Assembly: GCA_947456815.1 (NCBI GenBank)
Contig: CANGTL010000030.1
Location: forward strand, 1 to 33,365
Direction: 5' to 3'
Length of the DNA stretch: 33,365 nt
Source: Flavobacteriaceae bacterium
GTDB lineage: Bacteria; Bacteroidota; Bacteroidia; Flavobacteriales; Flavobacteriaceae
Position numbers and translations under genes: made by a program. Below are positions 16,686 through 23,354 of the stretch, one piece after another. Each line of letters begins with the position of its first letter. The first letter of the stretch is position 1. Below the pieces are notes generated by a model. It did no database searches. It had not been told where the DNA came from and saw only the letters and a program-made list of their open reading frames with translations.

Positions 16686-16693
16686 CAAAGATA
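16686..16693 (-). promoter_or_regulatory. -7 promoter element of the DUF3109 gene, unusually close to ATG
   Basis: TATCTTTG on the minus strand with a 4-nt gap (GCCCC-type spacer) to the ATG at 16681. This is the same short spacing as at tadA and suggests a leaderless or nearly leaderless mRNA. Confidence 0.55.
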
Positions 16694-16787
16694 CGCGCAA
16701 TTTTGATTTAAATTGTTTTCGAAAAAACGAAACAGACTTCAACGCCAAAATTAACTTCAATTTAGCGTTAAAAGACAACAAATTCGG

Positions 16788-16795
16788 TACTTTTG
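16788..16795 (+). promoter_or_regulatory. -7 promoter element of marC
   Basis: TACTTTTG, 19 nt before the ATG at 16815, matches TAnnTTTG. No TTG is seen at the -33 distance. Confidence 0.6.
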
Positions 16796-16814
16796 CGTCC
16801 TAATTCTTCACGAT

Positions 16815-17390
16815 ATGAACTTCGACTTCAAAGAAATAGCAACCATCGGCATGGTGCTTTTCGCCGTCATAGATATTGTGGGTTCTATTCCCATTATCGT
16901 CGACTTGAGAAACAAACACGGTCACATAGAATCGGAAAAAGCGTCACTTGTTGCTGCTATTATCATGATTGTTTTTCTGTTTATAGGTGAAGAATTTCTA
17001 AAACTCATTGGTATCGACGTGCATTCCTTTGCCGTTGCTGGTTCCTTTGTATTGTTCTTTATTGCTTTAGAAATGATACTCGGCATTCGAATCTATCGGG
17101 ACACAGAAGCCAGTTCTGCCTCAATTGTTCCGCTTGCATTTCCTCTAATTGCAGGCGCAGGAACAATGACGACTTTGCTTTCTTTGCGATCACAGTTTTA
17201 CGTTGAAAACATTGTAGTGGCCATCATCCTCAATATTGTTGTTGTTTACGGCGTTCTAAAATCTTCGTCAAAAATTGAAAAAATGTTGGGCAAAACTGGA
17301 CTTGGTGTTGTACGAAAAACCTTTGGCGTTGTGCTATTGGCCATCGCTGTTAAATTATTTGCTTCGAATGTTAAAGGTTTGTTCATTTAA
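16815..17390 (+). CDS. MarC family integral membrane protein
   Basis: 191 residues with about six hydrophobic helices, the size and layout of the MarC/NAAT family in the inner membrane. Family signatures include the N-terminal FAVIDIVGSIPI, the middle VPLAFPLIAGAGTMTT, and GVVRKTFGVVLLAIAVK near the C-terminus. The transport substrate and physiological role of MarC proteins remain unclear; the historical link with multiple antibiotic resistance has not held up. It is followed after 39 bp by a small membrane protein gene on the same strand. Confidence 0.92.
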   Translation: MNFDFKEIATIGMVLFAVIDIVGSIPIIVDLRNKHGHIESEKASLVAAIIMIVFLFIGEEFLKLIGIDVHSFAVAGSFVLFFIALEMILGIRIYRDTEASSASIVPLAFPLIAGAGTMTTLLSLRSQFYVENIVVAIILNIVVVYGVLKSSSKIEKMLGKTGLGVVRKTFGVVLLAIAVKLFASNVKGLFI

Positions 17391-17429
17391 TTCAATTGTA
17401 TTACTTTCACTCTCGCTAAAAGAATTTAT

Positions 17430-17630
17430 ATGAAAATTTTTACTACTATTTTAGTTGTTATTGCACTGGCATTAATTATTTTCAATATTACCATACTGGA
17501 TTTTGATCATTTATTCGAAGGCAAAAGTATGGTGGCGTTAATAGGAATAGCGGCTTCTTTTTGCGCCGTTTGCGTCCTTTTAATCTTCAGAATGTCGAAA
17601 ATCATTGTCGAAAAAACCAAAGACCAATAA
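17430..17630 (+). CDS. Small two-helix membrane protein, unknown function
   Basis: 66 residues with two hydrophobic segments (about 5-24 and 35-53) joined by a short polar link, FDHLFEGK, and ending in a basic tail. No named family is recognised. It lies between marC (39 bp upstream) and the FAD protein (3 bp downstream), so translation of the latter is likely coupled to it. Confidence 0.75.
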   Translation: MKIFTTILVVIALALIIFNITILDFDHLFEGKSMVALIGIAASFCAVCVLLIFRMSKIIVEKTKDQ

Positions 17631-17633
17631 TTA

Positions 17634-18245
17634 ATGCTTGATGTTTTAATCATTGGCGGCGGCGTTTCAGGAGTTTCCTGTGCTTTGGTTCTAGGTTCTG
17701 CTTACAAAAAATCTTTTGTTTCCGACAAGAAAATCGGAATTATTACCCATCAAAAAACTTCCTCTCTACAAGAAGCGTTGTTTAACAATGCCTACGGAAT
17801 TCCACCTGGTACTTTAGGTGCTGATTTATTGGATACAAGTTTAGAAAATCTGTCTCAATTGTATCCGCACGTCGAGCAGATTGCAGGAGAAAAAGTAATG
17901 CGGATTGAAGGAACTTCGCCAAATATCATCGTTGTTACCAACAAGAATAGTTATCCTACAAAATCGATAGTCATAGCGGTCGGTTATTCTAATACTTTTG
18001 CCATCGATGGCCTAATGCAATTCGTAGGTCCACATCCAAAAGCAATTACTGAAAAGCAACGAATATTCTTAGTTAACAATGATCATAAAGTCGCTGAAGG
18101 AATCTATGTGGCTGGAACTTTAGCAGGTTGGAGAAGTCAATTATCAATAGCTGCTGGAAGTGGCGCTGCTGTAGCTACAGATATTCTAACATTATGGAAT
18201 AACGGGATTGATTCTCAAAGCCATGATAGTATAAAGAAAATCTAA
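17634..18245 (+). CDS. Short FAD-binding oxidoreductase-like protein (TrxR-like, no NADPH domain)
   Basis: 203 residues. The N-terminal Rossmann fingerprint VLIIGGGVSG (G8-x-G10-x-x-G13) and the C-terminal GIYVAGTLAGW ... AAGSGAAVATDIL match the two halves of the FAD domain of thioredoxin reductase-like flavoproteins. The roughly 100-residue NADPH domain and the redox CxxC are absent. The usual AGD, whose Asp binds the FAD ribityl chain, reads AGT. It could be a flavoprotein that takes electrons from a partner, or a degenerate paralog. It starts 3 bp after the small membrane protein gene. No terminator is visible before the convergent S41 gene 33 bp away. Confidence 0.75.
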   Translation: MLDVLIIGGGVSGVSCALVLGSAYKKSFVSDKKIGIITHQKTSSLQEALFNNAYGIPPGTLGADLLDTSLENLSQLYPHVEQIAGEKVMRIEGTSPNIIVVTNKNSYPTKSIVIAVGYSNTFAIDGLMQFVGPHPKAITEKQRIFLVNNDHKVAEGIYVAGTLAGWRSQLSIAAGSGAAVATDILTLWNNGIDSQSHDSIKKI

Positions 18246-18278
18246 GATCGTAGCTTTGCGTTATCGGCTCGAATTAGA

Positions 18279-19856
18279 TTATGGACTTAAAACCGCTTTA
18301 ATCATAGGGTCCTCTTTCAGAACAATCTCATAATATTTCTGTTCTTCAAAAAGTTGTCTTGCAAATTCTGCTGTCAAATAACGTTTTACCAATGGTTTGT
18401 TCTTTGCTAAATTAATTTCGATGCCATTGACCGTTAGATAAGTTTGGAAATTTTTGTAATACAAATCGCTTTGAATCATGTTTGTCAGAAATTTTTCAAA
18501 AGACAAACCTTTAAAATTCGAGCGATACTTGTCGAGTTGTTCAAAAACAAATTGTCCAACAAAGCCAGATTGCTCCATAAGATAGGGTAGGCTTCCTTCT
18601 CCTTGTTTGCCTTCTAAAGAAACAAACACATCTGGAACTATGCCGCCGCCGCCGTATACCATTTTGCCTTTTGGCGTTTTAAATTGCAACGAATCTGCTA
18701 CTTTTATACTATCTTTTTTGTACAATTCACCACTTCTAAAACGTTTGTAAAAATCGTTGGCGTATGCTTCGTCATTTCCTTTTACATAAGCCTTCTGAAT
18801 GGATCTTCCTGTTGGAGTATAGTATCTTGCAATAGTTAATCGCACCGCTGAACCGTCATCAAAATTCATTTCTTGCTGCACCAATCCTTTCCCGAAAGAA
18901 CGGCGTCCCACAATAATTCCTCTATCGTTATCTTGGATTGCTCCAGCCAGAATTTCGCTTGCAGACGCGCTATTTTCATTGATTAAAATAAAAACTTTTC
19001 CTTCTTCAAAATCACCAACATCAGTAGCTATTGATTTTTGAATTTCATTTCTTTTATTTTTAGTAAAAACGATGAGTTTCTTATTGACCAACAATTCGTC
19101 AGCAATTCTCACCGCTGTATCTACATATCCTCCACCATTATCGCGCAAATCAATTACAAAAGTCTTCATTCCTGCGTTCCTTAGTTTGGTCATGCCTTCC
19201 TGAAATTCTGCATAAGTCGATTCTGCAAAGCGATTGATTTTAAGATATCCTGTCGTTGGATTGAGCATTAAAGACGCATCAACGCTTTTGATTGGGACTA
19301 TATCGCGTTCTAGTCTAACTTTGAATTTCTTGTTCTCACTTCTTCTGAAAACGGTGAGCTCTATTTCTGAACCTGCCTCACCTCTAAGCTTAGAAAACAA
19401 ACTTTCAGTCGATAATTTCTTGCCAAAAAGTTTCATGTTGTCAGCATATAAAATACGATCACCGGCCTTGATTCCTGCCTTTTCGGAAGGTCCGTTTTCT
19501 AACGGTTTTATCACGGCAACTGAATCTTTATACATATAAAAATTGATTCCGATGCCCACAAAATCTCCCTTCATACTTTCCGCCTCATCAGTTTGCAAGC
19601 TCGGCGGCAAATAAACAGAATGTGGGTCGAGTTGTGCTAGAATGTTTGTAACCGTTAGATCTACAATAGAATCGGTATTTACTTTATCTACGTATTCGCC
19701 GTCAATAAATTCAAGTAGTCTATTGAGTTTGTTTTTTGGATTGTTCTTCGAAGAAAATGGCCGATGTAAAGGAAAGTTCAAAATACTGCCAACCACCACG
19801 CCCAATGCGAGTGTAAATGAAATAATAATCGGCAGGTATATTTTACTGTTTTTCAA
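18279..19856 (-). CDS. S41 family C-terminal processing peptidase (CtpA/Prc-like)
   Basis: 525 residues. A periplasmic serine protease. An N-terminal signal anchor (about residues 6-27) is followed by the S41 N-domain (LDPHSVYLPP), a PDZ domain (about 95-180: GIGINF, SEKAGIKAGDRIL) and the catalytic core. The Ser-Lys dyad is S298 in ENSASASE and K323 in SFGKGLVQ, 25 residues apart as in Prc and CtpA. The start must be the TTG at 19856, because the preceding in-frame codon is the TAA of the dCMP deaminase and the next Met is beyond the signal anchor. Expression is therefore probably by termination-reinitiation from the upstream gene. Confidence 0.93.
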   Translation of the reverse strand: MKNSKIYLPIIISFTLALGVVVGSILNFPLHRPFSSKNNPKNKLNRLLEFIDGEYVDKVNTDSIVDLTVTNILAQLDPHSVYLPPSLQTDEAESMKGDFVGIGINFYMYKDSVAVIKPLENGPSEKAGIKAGDRILYADNMKLFGKKLSTESLFSKLRGEAGSEIELTVFRRSENKKFKVRLERDIVPIKSVDASLMLNPTTGYLKINRFAESTYAEFQEGMTKLRNAGMKTFVIDLRDNGGGYVDTAVRIADELLVNKKLIVFTKNKRNEIQKSIATDVGDFEEGKVFILINENSASASEILAGAIQDNDRGIIVGRRSFGKGLVQQEMNFDDGSAVRLTIARYYTPTGRSIQKAYVKGNDEAYANDFYKRFRSGELYKKDSIKVADSLQFKTPKGKMVYGGGGIVPDVFVSLEGKQGEGSLPYLMEQSGFVGQFVFEQLDKYRSNFKGLSFEKFLTNMIQSDLYYKNFQTYLTVNGIEINLAKNKPLVKRYLTAEFARQLFEEQKYYEIVLKEDPMIKAVLSP

Positions 19857-20285
19857 TTAGTCTAAATCTTCTATTTGTTCCACCAGCACGCCAGCTTGTA
19901 CTAAAAAATCAACTCCAGTTGTATCGCGATACCCATATTGATATACTACGCGCTTAATTCCAGACTGATGAATCAATTTGCTGCATTCTTGGCAAGGCGA
20001 AAGTGTAATATATAATGTAGCACCATCACAGGTTTGCGTAGATCGGGCCACTTTTAAGATGGCATTTGCTTCGGCATGCAACACATACCAATTGGTCAAA
20101 CCTGCTTCATCTTCGCAGCAATTCTCAAAGCCAGAGGGCGTACCATTGTATCCATCCGAAATAATCATGCGGTCTCGCACTATGATTGCTCCCACTTGTT
20201 TTCGTTTGCAGTATGACAATTGACTCCATTCTTTTGCAATTCGGAGATAGGCTTTGTCGTATTTGTTTAATTTTTTTAATTCCAT
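19857..20285 (-). CDS. Deoxycytidylate (dCMP) deaminase family protein
   Basis: 142 residues from the ATG at 20285; a TTG at 20300 would add five residues. ComEB-type zinc deaminase converting dCMP to dUMP for thymidylate synthesis. The zinc site is HAEAN with SPCQECSK. The N-terminal KLNKYDKAYL, KRKQVGAIIV and DGYNGTPSGFENCCE segments fit this family rather than TadA. The ATG lies inside the upstream HupE/UreJ-like gene (10-bp overlap), and its TAA directly abuts the TTG of the S41 gene. The three genes therefore form a tightly coupled operon. Confidence 0.9.
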   Translation of the reverse strand: MELKKLNKYDKAYLRIAKEWSQLSYCKRKQVGAIIVRDRMIISDGYNGTPSGFENCCEDEAGLTNWYVLHAEANAILKVARSTQTCDGATLYITLSPCQECSKLIHQSGIKRVVYQYGYRDTTGVDFLVQAGVLVEQIEDLD

Positions 20286-20881
20286 AATGGTTTGTTCCAA
20301 ATTTCGTTTTCAATTATCATTGGCGTAACGACGCCGACAATAAAAGCCGAGACAACTATTGTAAAATCTCGTTTTGATAGTTTAAAAATTGTTTGCGTGA
20401 TAAATGATATTAATAGAATTGTCAAGACCACGGTCATTTGCGCTGCTTCAATTCCAATTGAAAATTCACATAACGGCAAAATCTTATCTGAACTACTTCC
20501 TGGCAATATGGTCTTGAAGTAATTCGAAAATCCCAAACCGTGAATCACACCAAAAAATAAGGTAATCATAACTACTGAATTTATAGATTTAGTAATCGAT
20601 GATTTTTTCAATGCGACAAAGTTAAGAACTGCAGTCATTAAAATGGTTACAGGAATTAGAAACTCTATGAGATTTTCATTGACTTTAAGTAAATTAAAAA
20701 CAGATAGCACTAATGCCAACGTGTGACCAACGGTAAAGACCGAAATCAGCAGAAGCAGTCGTTTCCATTCTTTAAACGAATAAGCAGCTGTCAAAGCAAT
20801 CAAAAACAAAACGTGATCGTACGCCTTGATGTTTAATACGTGCTTTAAACCAATTTCAACATAAATCCAAAAATCTGACAT
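20276..20881 (-). CDS. HupE/UreJ family membrane protein
   Basis: 201 residues from the ATG at 20881; a GTG two codons earlier is the alternative. Six to seven hydrophobic helices with the family His positions in LKHVL, AYDHVLFL, VGHTLAL and GVIHGLGFS. HupE and UreJ are nickel (or cobalt) permease-like proteins. This Bacteroidota branch is not next to urease or hydrogenase genes here, so the metal is unknown. It is the first gene of an operon with the dCMP deaminase and S41 protease. Confidence 0.85.
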   Translation of the reverse strand: MSDFWIYVEIGLKHVLNIKAYDHVLFLIALTAAYSFKEWKRLLLLISVFTVGHTLALVLSVFNLLKVNENLIEFLIPVTILMTAVLNFVALKKSSITKSINSVVMITLFFGVIHGLGFSNYFKTILPGSSSDKILPLCEFSIGIEAAQMTVVLTILLISFITQTIFKLSKRDFTIVVSAFIVGVVTPMIIENEIWNKPLWN

Positions 20882-20908
20882 GGCCACTCTTTTATAGATT
20901 TGGGCTTG

Positions 20909-20936
20909 TAAACTTACAATTAATTTTAAAAAACAA
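20909..20936 (-). promoter_or_regulatory. Candidate promoter of the HupE/dCMP deaminase/S41 operon
   Basis: On the minus strand TTG (20934-20936) is followed after 17 nt by TAAGTTTA (20909-20916), one mismatch from TAnnTTTG, 27 nt before the ATG at 20881. Confidence 0.5.
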
Positions 20937-21018
20937 ATCCAATAAAATCACAAAACTATAGCGCAAAAATTTAAATAAAATCATGACAAAATAGTTTCGA
21001 ATAAAAACGAAATAAATA

Positions 21019-21026
21019 TATCTTTG
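21019..21026 (+). promoter_or_regulatory. -7 promoter element of the TerB-like gene
   Basis: TATCTTTG, a perfect TAnnTTTG match, 23 nt before the ATG at 21050. Confidence 0.65.
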
Positions 21027-21049
21027 CAGTAGAATTTAAACCCTAACCT

Positions 21050-21481
21050 ATGTCATTTTCAGATTTATTTGATAGCGAATTTAAGAACCGTAATAAAGGT
21101 CATTTTTCATCTATTGTACGTGTCGCTGTGCACGACGGAGAATTTTCTCCTGAAGAAAAAAAATTCCTAGACAAACTGGCGCTACATCTAGAAATTACGC
21201 CCGCAGAGTACGAAGAAATCCTTGAGAACCCACTCAAATATCCAATTAATCCGCCCTATTTATACACTCAGCGACTAGAACGATTGTATGATTTAGCGCG
21301 TATGGTATACGTAGATCACCATTTGGGAGAAGCACAAATTAAGTTATTGCGCAAGTTCGGAATTTCTTTAGGTTTCACGCCAGCAAATAACAATTATATA
21401 GTAGATAAAGCAATGGCTTTGATTGGTGCTAATGTTGATTTAGATACTTTTATTTATGAGATGCAACATATGAATAAATAA
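21050..21481 (+). CDS. TerB-like domain protein
   Basis: 143 residues, helical and acidic, with no signal peptide. The layout matches Bacteroidota proteins annotated as TerB family: VRVAVHDGEFSPEEKKFLDKLA (first helical pair, split here by DGE), then DLARMVYVDHHLGEAQIKLL as a second similar helical repeat, both with an acidic D/E turn as in TerB metal-binding helices. Despite the tellurite-resistance name, a single copy without other ter genes says little about tellurite; the function is unknown. It converges on fbp with a shared terminator. Confidence 0.7.
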   Translation: MSFSDLFDSEFKNRNKGHFSSIVRVAVHDGEFSPEEKKFLDKLALHLEITPAEYEEILENPLKYPINPPYLYTQRLERLYDLARMVYVDHHLGEAQIKLLRKFGISLGFTPANNNYIVDKAMALIGANVDLDTFIYEMQHMNK

Positions 21482-21482
21482 A

Positions 21483-21556
21483 AATTTCAAATAAAAAATT
21501 CCAAATTCCAAGGTTTAAAACTTCTGGAATTTGGAATTTTTTTATTTGAATTTCTA
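21483..21556. terminator. Bidirectional terminator built from a long inverted repeat
   Basis: ATTCCAAATTCCA (21498-21510) pairs perfectly with TGGAATTTGGAAT (21525-21537). Flanking A/T tracts extend the pairing toward about 29 bp with a small bulge. It separates the TerB-like gene and fbp. The same arm sequence recurs upstream of fbp at 22626-22673. Confidence 0.85.
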
Positions 21557-22573
21557 ATATTTACTCAGCTTGGCCAAATGCATAAATTCTTCTGCTTTTT
21601 GCACCATATTGAAACTTCCGCAGAAAAAGGGAACGCGCTGATGAAGTTCAGTCGGTTCTATTTCCATAATTCTTCCAAAACCGTCTGATGCTTTTCCGCC
21701 CGCTTGTTCGGTAAGAAATGCCATCGGATTGCATTCGTACAACAATCGCAACTTTCCTTTCGGTGCTTTTGAACTGGTTGGATAGATATAAATTCCGCCT
21801 TTGATCATGTTTCTGTGAATGTCAGACACCAAACTTCCGATATATCTTGATGTATAAGGACGATCGCCTTCTTCCAGCTGACAATATTTAATATAGTCTT
21901 TTACACCTTGCGGGAAATGCACATAATTCCCTTCATTGATCGAATAAATCGATCCGTCTTCAGAAAATTTCATATTGGGATGTGACAGATAAAAAGTTCC
22001 GATGGCGGGGTTTAATGTAAATCCGTTGACGCCGTGACCTGTAGTATAAACCAACATGGTCGAAGTTCCGTAAATTACATAACCAGCGGCCACTTGATTG
22101 ATACCTGGTTGCAAAAAATCTTCCAAGGTTACTGGCGTTCCAACAGGTGTAATACGTCGGAAAACCGAAAAAATAGTTCCTACCGAAACATTGACATCAA
22201 TATTGGAAGAACCATCAAGCGGATCCATCAAGACGACGTATTTGTTATTGTGACTCTTATCTGATCCTGAAACTGTAATAAAATCGTCGTTTTCTTCCGA
22301 AGCGATGCCGCATACAATTTCACGATTGATTAAAGTTTGGATAAAGACCTCATTGGCATAAACATCTAGTTTTTGTTGGTCTTCACCCTGTATGTTTTGT
22401 TCGCCCGCAGCACCTACAATATCAACCAAACCTGCTTTGTTTACTTTGTAGTTGACTACTTTAGCGGCCAACCGAATGGAGTTGATTATTCGTGATAATT
22501 CCCCCGAAGAATACTGAAAAGCGTTTTGATTTTCAATAATAAATTCACCCAGTGTTTTGTTGCGTTCTTCCAT
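21554..22573 (-). CDS. fbp: Fructose-1,6-bisphosphatase, class I
   Basis: 339 residues from the ATG at 22573 ([12 protein letters not shown]). A longer in-frame reading from 22651 would translate the promoter and the inverted repeat, so it is rejected. It hydrolyses fructose 1,6-bisphosphate to fructose 6-phosphate in gluconeogenesis. The metal site [12 protein letters not shown] and the upstream SEEND Glu are present, as are the C-terminal substrate-binding segments GGIYIYP and [14 protein letters not shown]. The promoter is complete and the terminator is shared with the convergent TerB-like gene. Confidence 0.96.
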   Translation of the reverse strand: MEERNKTLGEFIIENQNAFQYSSGELSRIINSIRLAAKVVNYKVNKAGLVDIVGAAGEQNIQGEDQQKLDVYANEVFIQTLINREIVCGIASEENDDFITVSGSDKSHNNKYVVLMDPLDGSSNIDVNVSVGTIFSVFRRITPVGTPVTLEDFLQPGINQVAAGYVIYGTSTMLVYTTGHGVNGFTLNPAIGTFYLSHPNMKFSEDGSIYSINEGNYVHFPQGVKDYIKYCQLEEGDRPYTSRYIGSLVSDIHRNMIKGGIYIYPTSSKAPKGKLRLLYECNPMAFLTEQAGGKASDGFGRIMEIEPTELHQRVPFFCGSFNMVQKAEEFMHLAKLSKY

Positions 22574-22598
22574 TGCGAAATCGTTGTAGTTAGTGGTG

Positions 22599-22627
22599 CA
22601 AATATAGTCGTAAAATCGAATATTCAA
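22599..22627 (-). promoter_or_regulatory. Complete promoter of fbp
   Basis: On the minus strand TTG (22625-22627) and TATATTTG (22599-22606) are separated by 18 nt, and the -7 element ends 25 nt before the ATG. The TTG overlaps the edge of the inverted repeat at 22626-22673. Confidence 0.75.
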
Positions 22628-22673
22628 ATTCCAAATTCCAAGATTTCCCACTTATTATTGGAATTAGGAATTT
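22626..22673. repeat. AAATTCCAAATTCC inverted repeat upstream of fbp
   Basis: AAATTCCAAATTCCAA (22626-22641) and TTGGAATTAGGAATTT (22658-22673) form 16-nt arms with one mismatch and a 16-nt spacer. The left arm is almost identical to the left arm of the terminator at 21498-21510, so fbp is bracketed by two members of one repeat family. Confidence 0.75.
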
Positions 22674-22702
22674 CTTCGGTGGAATTTTATACTTTCGATT
22701 TG

Positions 22703-22710
22703 TATATTTG
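22703..22710 (+). promoter_or_regulatory. -7 promoter element of the SSAT-like gene
   Basis: TATATTTG matches TAnnTTTG but lies 104 nt before the ATG at 22815. The resulting leader would consist mainly of structured repeat copy C. Confidence 0.45.
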
Positions 22711-22726
22711 TTTTTGAAAACGAAAA

Positions 22727-22810
22727 CCCTAGCCCCGATAGCAGTGGAAATCCTTTTGCTTTTTCCTTTTAAAAGCAAAAGATTGGAACGAATAGCGGGT
22801 TCAAGCTCCT
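22727..22810 (-). repeat. Dispersed structured repeat, copy C
   Basis: Plus-strand AGC-CCCG (22731-22737) pairs with CGGG (22796-22799) and GCT (22805-22807), with a 5-nt bulge. The inner hairpin is CTTTTGCTTTT (22753-22763) with AAAAGCAAAAG (22771-22781) and a 7-nt loop. Conserved words CCCTAGCCCCGATAGC and GAATAGCGGG match copy B closely. It ends 4 nt before the start codon of the SSAT-like gene. Confidence 0.8.
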
Positions 22811-22814
22811 AAAA

Positions 22815-23282
22815 ATGAACATTAGAAAAGGCCAAAAAGAAGACATGCCCGCCGTTTTGAGTTTGATTCAAGAACTCGCCACTTTTGAAAAAGAACCCGA
22901 CGCTGTCGTGGTAACAGTCGCCGACCTTGAGCGTGATGGCTTTGGTGAAAATCCTTTGTTTTATACTTTTGTTGCGGAAATCGACGAGGAAATTGTTGGG
23001 ATGGCGCTATACTATTATCGCTATTCTACGTGGAAAGGCAAAACCATTCACTTAGAAGATTTGATTGTCAAAGAAAAGATGCGCGGTTCGGGATTGGGAT
23101 ATCAATTGTATGCCGCAGTTATTGAACAAGGAAAAAAAGACCTGGTGCGAAGAATAGAATGGGCAGTGTTGGATTGGAATACGCCTGCGATTGACTTTTA
23201 TGTTAAATCTGGCGCGAAAGTCCTTGATGATTGGCGTGTGGCACAGATGGATGAGCAAGGAATTAAGAATTTTGGAAAATAG
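22815..23282 (+). CDS. GNAT family N-acetyltransferase, spermidine/spermine acetyltransferase-like
   Basis: 155 residues. The pattern ALYYYRYSTWKGKTIHLEDL, then KMRGSGLGYQLYAAV (acetyl-CoA motif A) and WAVLDWNTPAIDFYVKSGAKVLDDW, matches the SSAT/thialysine acetyltransferase branch, in which diamines, polyamines or related lysine analogues are acetylated. The true substrate cannot be read from the sequence. It is followed after 72 bp by the aspartate kinase gene, whose pathway leads to lysine. Repeat copy C abuts the start codon. Confidence 0.88.
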   Translation: MNIRKGQKEDMPAVLSLIQELATFEKEPDAVVVTVADLERDGFGENPLFYTFVAEIDEEIVGMALYYYRYSTWKGKTIHLEDLIVKEKMRGSGLGYQLYAAVIEQGKKDLVRRIEWAVLDWNTPAIDFYVKSGAKVLDDWRVAQMDEQGIKNFGK

Positions 23283-23287
23283 AACCT

Positions 23288-23340
23288 AGAGTAAAGAACC
23301 AAGACCAAAAAGATATTCTTGATTCTTGATTCTTGACTCT
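23288..23340. repeat. Inverted repeat in the SSAT-like/aspartate kinase gap
   Basis: AGAGTAAAGAACCAAGA (23288-23304) and TCTTGATTCTTGACTCT (23324-23340) pair with two mismatches over 17 bp. TTGATTC is directly repeated within the right arm. There is no T run, so it is not a typical terminator. Confidence 0.6.
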
Positions 23341-23354
23341 GTAATAAAACTTAT

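Noticed and set aside
20276..20881. Urease or hydrogenase cluster suggested by the HupE/UreJ-like gene
   Set aside because: No urease, hydrogenase or metal-chaperone genes lie in the window.
21050..21481. Tellurite-resistance island suggested by the TerB-like gene
   Set aside because: Only one short TerB-like gene is present, with no terC, terD or partners nearby.
22574..22651. N-terminal extension of fbp by 26 codons
   Set aside because: It would translate the fbp promoter and part of an intergenic inverted repeat; the ATG at 22573 gives the family N-terminus.
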